6,339 bases of DNA, taken from DATJXG01 sp035500455. Its GTDB lineage: Bacteria > Acidobacteriota > Terriglobia > Terriglobales > Acidobacteriaceae. The stretch covers positions 1-6,339 of the forward strand of contig DATJXG010000332.1 of the NCBI GenBank assembly GCA_035500455.1. The letters are read 5' to 3'. The notes under the pieces were generated by a model, which worked only from the letters and a program-made list of their open reading frames with translations, searched no databases and was not told where the DNA came from. The stretch's first letter is position 1. Every line of letters begins with the position of its first letter. Shown here one piece after another: positions 6,042 through 6,339 of this stretch. The position numbers were made by a program, and so were the translations under genes.

Positions 6042-6155
6042 CTTTGTGTACCTTCGTGAACACTTCGTGTCCTTAGTAGTTGCTTCGGGTCGTGCATCTG
6101 CACACACAAGAGCCTTACCACTAAGGACACTAAGGGTGCACGAAGGTACACGAAG
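6042..6155. repeat. 39-bp imperfect inverted repeat between the permease and the secreted-protein gene
   Basis: The arms 6042-6080 and 6117-6155 are reverse complements at 34 of 39 positions, with a 36-base loop. Each arm is made of four similar units of 9-11 bases: CTTTGTG, CTTCGTG, CTTCGTG and CTTAGTA openings on the left (6042, 6052, 6063, 6072), and CTAAGG, CTAAGG, CGAAGG and CGAAGG on the right (6121, 6130, 6141, 6151). The transcript would form a long, strong stem. It could stabilise or process the mRNA end, act as a bidirectional terminator-like block, or be a non-autonomous repeat element. I see no target-site duplication and no T-tract. It differs in unit length from the heptamer arrays. 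Confidence 0.85.
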
Positions 6156-6187
6156 GGGGCGACGTGGCTGAAAAACCCGGCCCTGCG

Positions 6188-6193
6188 AAGGAG
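6188..6193 (+). promoter_or_regulatory. Shine-Dalgarno AAGGAG for the secreted-protein gene
   Basis: AAGGAG lies 10 bases before the ATG at 6204, followed by an A-rich spacer. It supports that ATG as the start and contrasts with the permease, which has no such site. Confidence 0.8.
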
Positions 6194-6203
6194 AAAAAAC
6201 ATT

Positions 6204-6339
6204 ATGAAGCGACTGATTCCGGCTTCACTTTTGCGTTTCGTGGTAGTGCTTGCACTGGGTCTCGGCGCTGCCGTCCTGGCCTCCGCCTCCACTTCCTACC
6301 AGGGCTCGTTCCAGCGCGACTTGAAAGTCAGCGGAACGG
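6204..6339 (+). CDS. Secreted protein, N-terminus only; possible DUF4097-family start
   Basis: Forty-five codons are visible before the window ends. Residues 1-28 form a clear Sec signal peptide: MKRLIPASLLR is cationic, FVVVLALGLGAAVLA is hydrophobic, and ASA (26-28) fits a signal peptidase I site. The mature protein begins near STSYQGSFQRDLKVSGT. The pattern GSF-R-LKVSG recalls the start of DUF4097-type beta-repeat proteins, which commonly begin with a 'F-R-L-V-G' strand. This rests on about a dozen residues and is tentative. The gene has its own good ribosome binding site and lies 233 bases after the permease with an inverted repeat between, so it may be a separate transcription unit. The role is unknown; export to the periplasm or cell surface is the only firm inference. 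Confidence 0.75.
   Translation, partial: MKRLIPASLLRFVVVLALGLGAAVLASASTSYQGSFQRDLKVSGT

Noticed and set aside
5239..6063. 274-codon minus-strand frame opposite the permease
   Set aside because: It is a long open frame caused by high G+C on the strand opposite a clear MacB/FtsX gene. Its His/Arg-rich product has no recognisable family.
6042..6155. Insertion-sequence ends
   Set aside because: The 36-base loop cannot encode a transposase and no flanking direct duplication is seen, so only a non-autonomous element remains possible.
5894..6292. 132-codon minus-strand frame across the permease end and the last gap
   Set aside because: It is antisense to the permease C-terminus, the inverted repeat and the signal peptide of the secreted protein. 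Repeat sequence and low complexity account for it.

Overview
The window is G+C-rich (about 60% by eye) bacterial DNA with two gene blocks transcribed away from each other. Nothing in it fixes the taxon. The Gram-negative envelope genes, a secreted protein resembling the DUF4097 family, and the style of the intergenic repeats suggest an Acidobacteriota (Terriglobia-like) chromosome. That placement is inference.

Left block, minus strand (1-3005): a complete CorC/HlyC-type (CNNM/DUF21 + CBS pair) membrane protein at 1635-3005. After a 144-base repeat-bearing gap come the two inner-membrane permeases of a dipeptide/oligopeptide/nickel-type ABC importer: DppB-like (573-1490) and DppC-like (starting at 530 and cut by the window edge inside its EAA loop). 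The importer's ATPases and binding protein are not in the window.

Divergent intergenic region (3006-3307): it must hold the control regions of both blocks. It contains a dyad next to the corC-type start and a small GCTTCG/CGAAGC palindrome cluster upstream of the right block. It also holds a strong Shine-Dalgarno that sets a GTG start.

Right block, plus strand (3308-6339): a membrane-anchored HlyD/MacA-type periplasmic adaptor (3308-4516), a 200-base gap, and a MacB/FtsX-type ABC permease without its own ATPase domain (4717-5970). A 233-base gap with a 39-bp inverted repeat follows. The window ends in the start of a secreted protein (6204 on) whose first mature residues look like the DUF4097 family. 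Adaptor and permease together imply a tripartite MacAB-like export or envelope-remodelling system, but the required ATP-binding protein is not between or directly after them.

The least ordinary feature is in the gaps. Three of the four gaps flanking complete genes (1491-1634, 4517-4716, 5971-6203) hold degenerate tandem arrays of 7-base units. The words differ from array to array but are related: CAGTTCT, CAGTCGT, CAGTTGT, and GGTCTTC or its complement ACCGAAG. In 4517-4716 the arrays alternate in orientation and form strong, mutually exclusive stems. One stem ends at the base before the permease ATG, where no Shine-Dalgarno is visible. The last gap also has a separate inverted repeat built of 9-11-base units.
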